6,126 nt of DNA from NCBI GenBank assembly GCA_002733285.1, contig NVVE01000009.1, forward strand, positions 142,795-148,920, in the 5' to 3' direction. Shown one piece after another: positions 5,870-6,126 of the stretch (positions are counted from its first letter, which is position 1; every line of letters begins with the position of its first letter). Made by a program: the position numbers and the translations under genes. The stretch comes from Lutibacter sp. (GTDB lineage Bacteria; Bacteroidota; Bacteroidia; Flavobacteriales; Flavobacteriaceae). The notes below the pieces were generated by a model that did not search any database, was not told where the DNA came from, and worked only from the letters and a program-made list of their open reading frames with translations.

Positions 5870-6126
5870 TGAAAATGACAATATCAACAATTTTTGCCTT
5901 AATTATAATTGGCTTATTAGCTGGAATATTGAGTGGTTTAGTAGGTGTTGGTGGTGGAATAATTATGGTTCCCCTATTCATTATCTTTTTAGGATTAACT
6001 CAACACAATGCGCAAGGATTAAGTTTAGCTGTAATGCTTCCTCCTGTTACATTTTTAGCTGTTTACAATTATCATACTGCTGATAACGGCGGAAATATAG
6101 ATTGGAAAGTTGCCTTAATAGTCTCT
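5869..6126 (+). CDS. TauE/SafE-family (former DUF81) membrane permease, N-terminal fragment (3' end outside window)
   Basis: The first 86 codons of an open frame that runs off the right edge without a stop. It begins with ATG at 5869-5871, sharing a base with the transglycosylase stop (TAATG); a second in-frame ATG at residue 3 is also possible. The N-terminal helix with a glycine-rich run, GLLAGILSG then GLVGVGGGIIMVP (23-35), is the hallmark of the TauE/SafE family, where the motif occurs in each half of an eight-segment protein. A second hydrophobic segment follows at about 50-65. Members export or import organosulfur or sulfite-like anions in some bacteria; the substrate is not known for most, and nothing here specifies it. 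The coupling to a cell-wall enzyme may simply reflect compact packing. Confidence 0.87.
   Translation, partial: MKMTISTIFALIIIGLLAGILSGLVGVGGGIIMVPLFIIFLGLTQHNAQGLSLAVMLPPVTFLAVYNYHTADNGGNIDWKVALIVS

Overview
The window looks like an ordinary chromosomal segment of a low-GC member of the Bacteroidota, most likely a flavobacterium. The reasons are the AT-rich, A/T-ending codon use, the near absence of Shine-Dalgarno sequences, a TAnnTTTG-type promoter element upstream of mtaB, and the protein styles (short MltD-like transglycosylase, MarC, MtaB, Cys-anchored solute-binding protein). This assignment is inferred from sequence character, not from a database match.

Layout. The left edge holds the last 79 codons of uvrB (+). 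It runs tail-to-tail into a family 5 (peptide/oligopeptide type) solute-binding lipoprotein gene (-), and the two stop codons interlock in one TTAA palindrome at 237-240. Upstream of that lipoprotein on the minus strand, and overlapping it by 17 bp, is a 105-residue protein of the antibiotic-biosynthesis-monooxygenase (ABM) ferredoxin-like fold. These two minus genes form a probable two-gene operon.

A 48-bp divergent intergenic region (2167-2214) separates them from a plus-strand run: mtaB (tRNA ms2t6A37 methylthiotransferase), a MarC-family membrane protein with a GTG start, and a small alpha/beta hydrolase of unknown substrate. The first gap is 18 bp and the second junction is a 1-bp TAATG overlap, so these three probably share a transcript. 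After a 74-bp gap come an MltD-like lytic transglycosylase and, again through a TAATG overlap, the start of a TauE/SafE-family membrane permease cut by the right edge.

Function. The genes cover DNA repair (UvrB), tRNA modification (MtaB), cell-wall remodelling (transglycosylase), small-molecule transport (solute-binding lipoprotein, MarC, TauE) and two enzymes of unknown substrate. No single pathway unites them; the layout reads as tightly packed housekeeping genes. I see no tRNA or rRNA genes, CRISPR array, insertion sequence, phage gene or toxin-antitoxin pair, no gene-free stretch longer than 74 bp, and no convincing terminator. I did not find evidence for a novel system. The findings below are modest structural or functional oddities.
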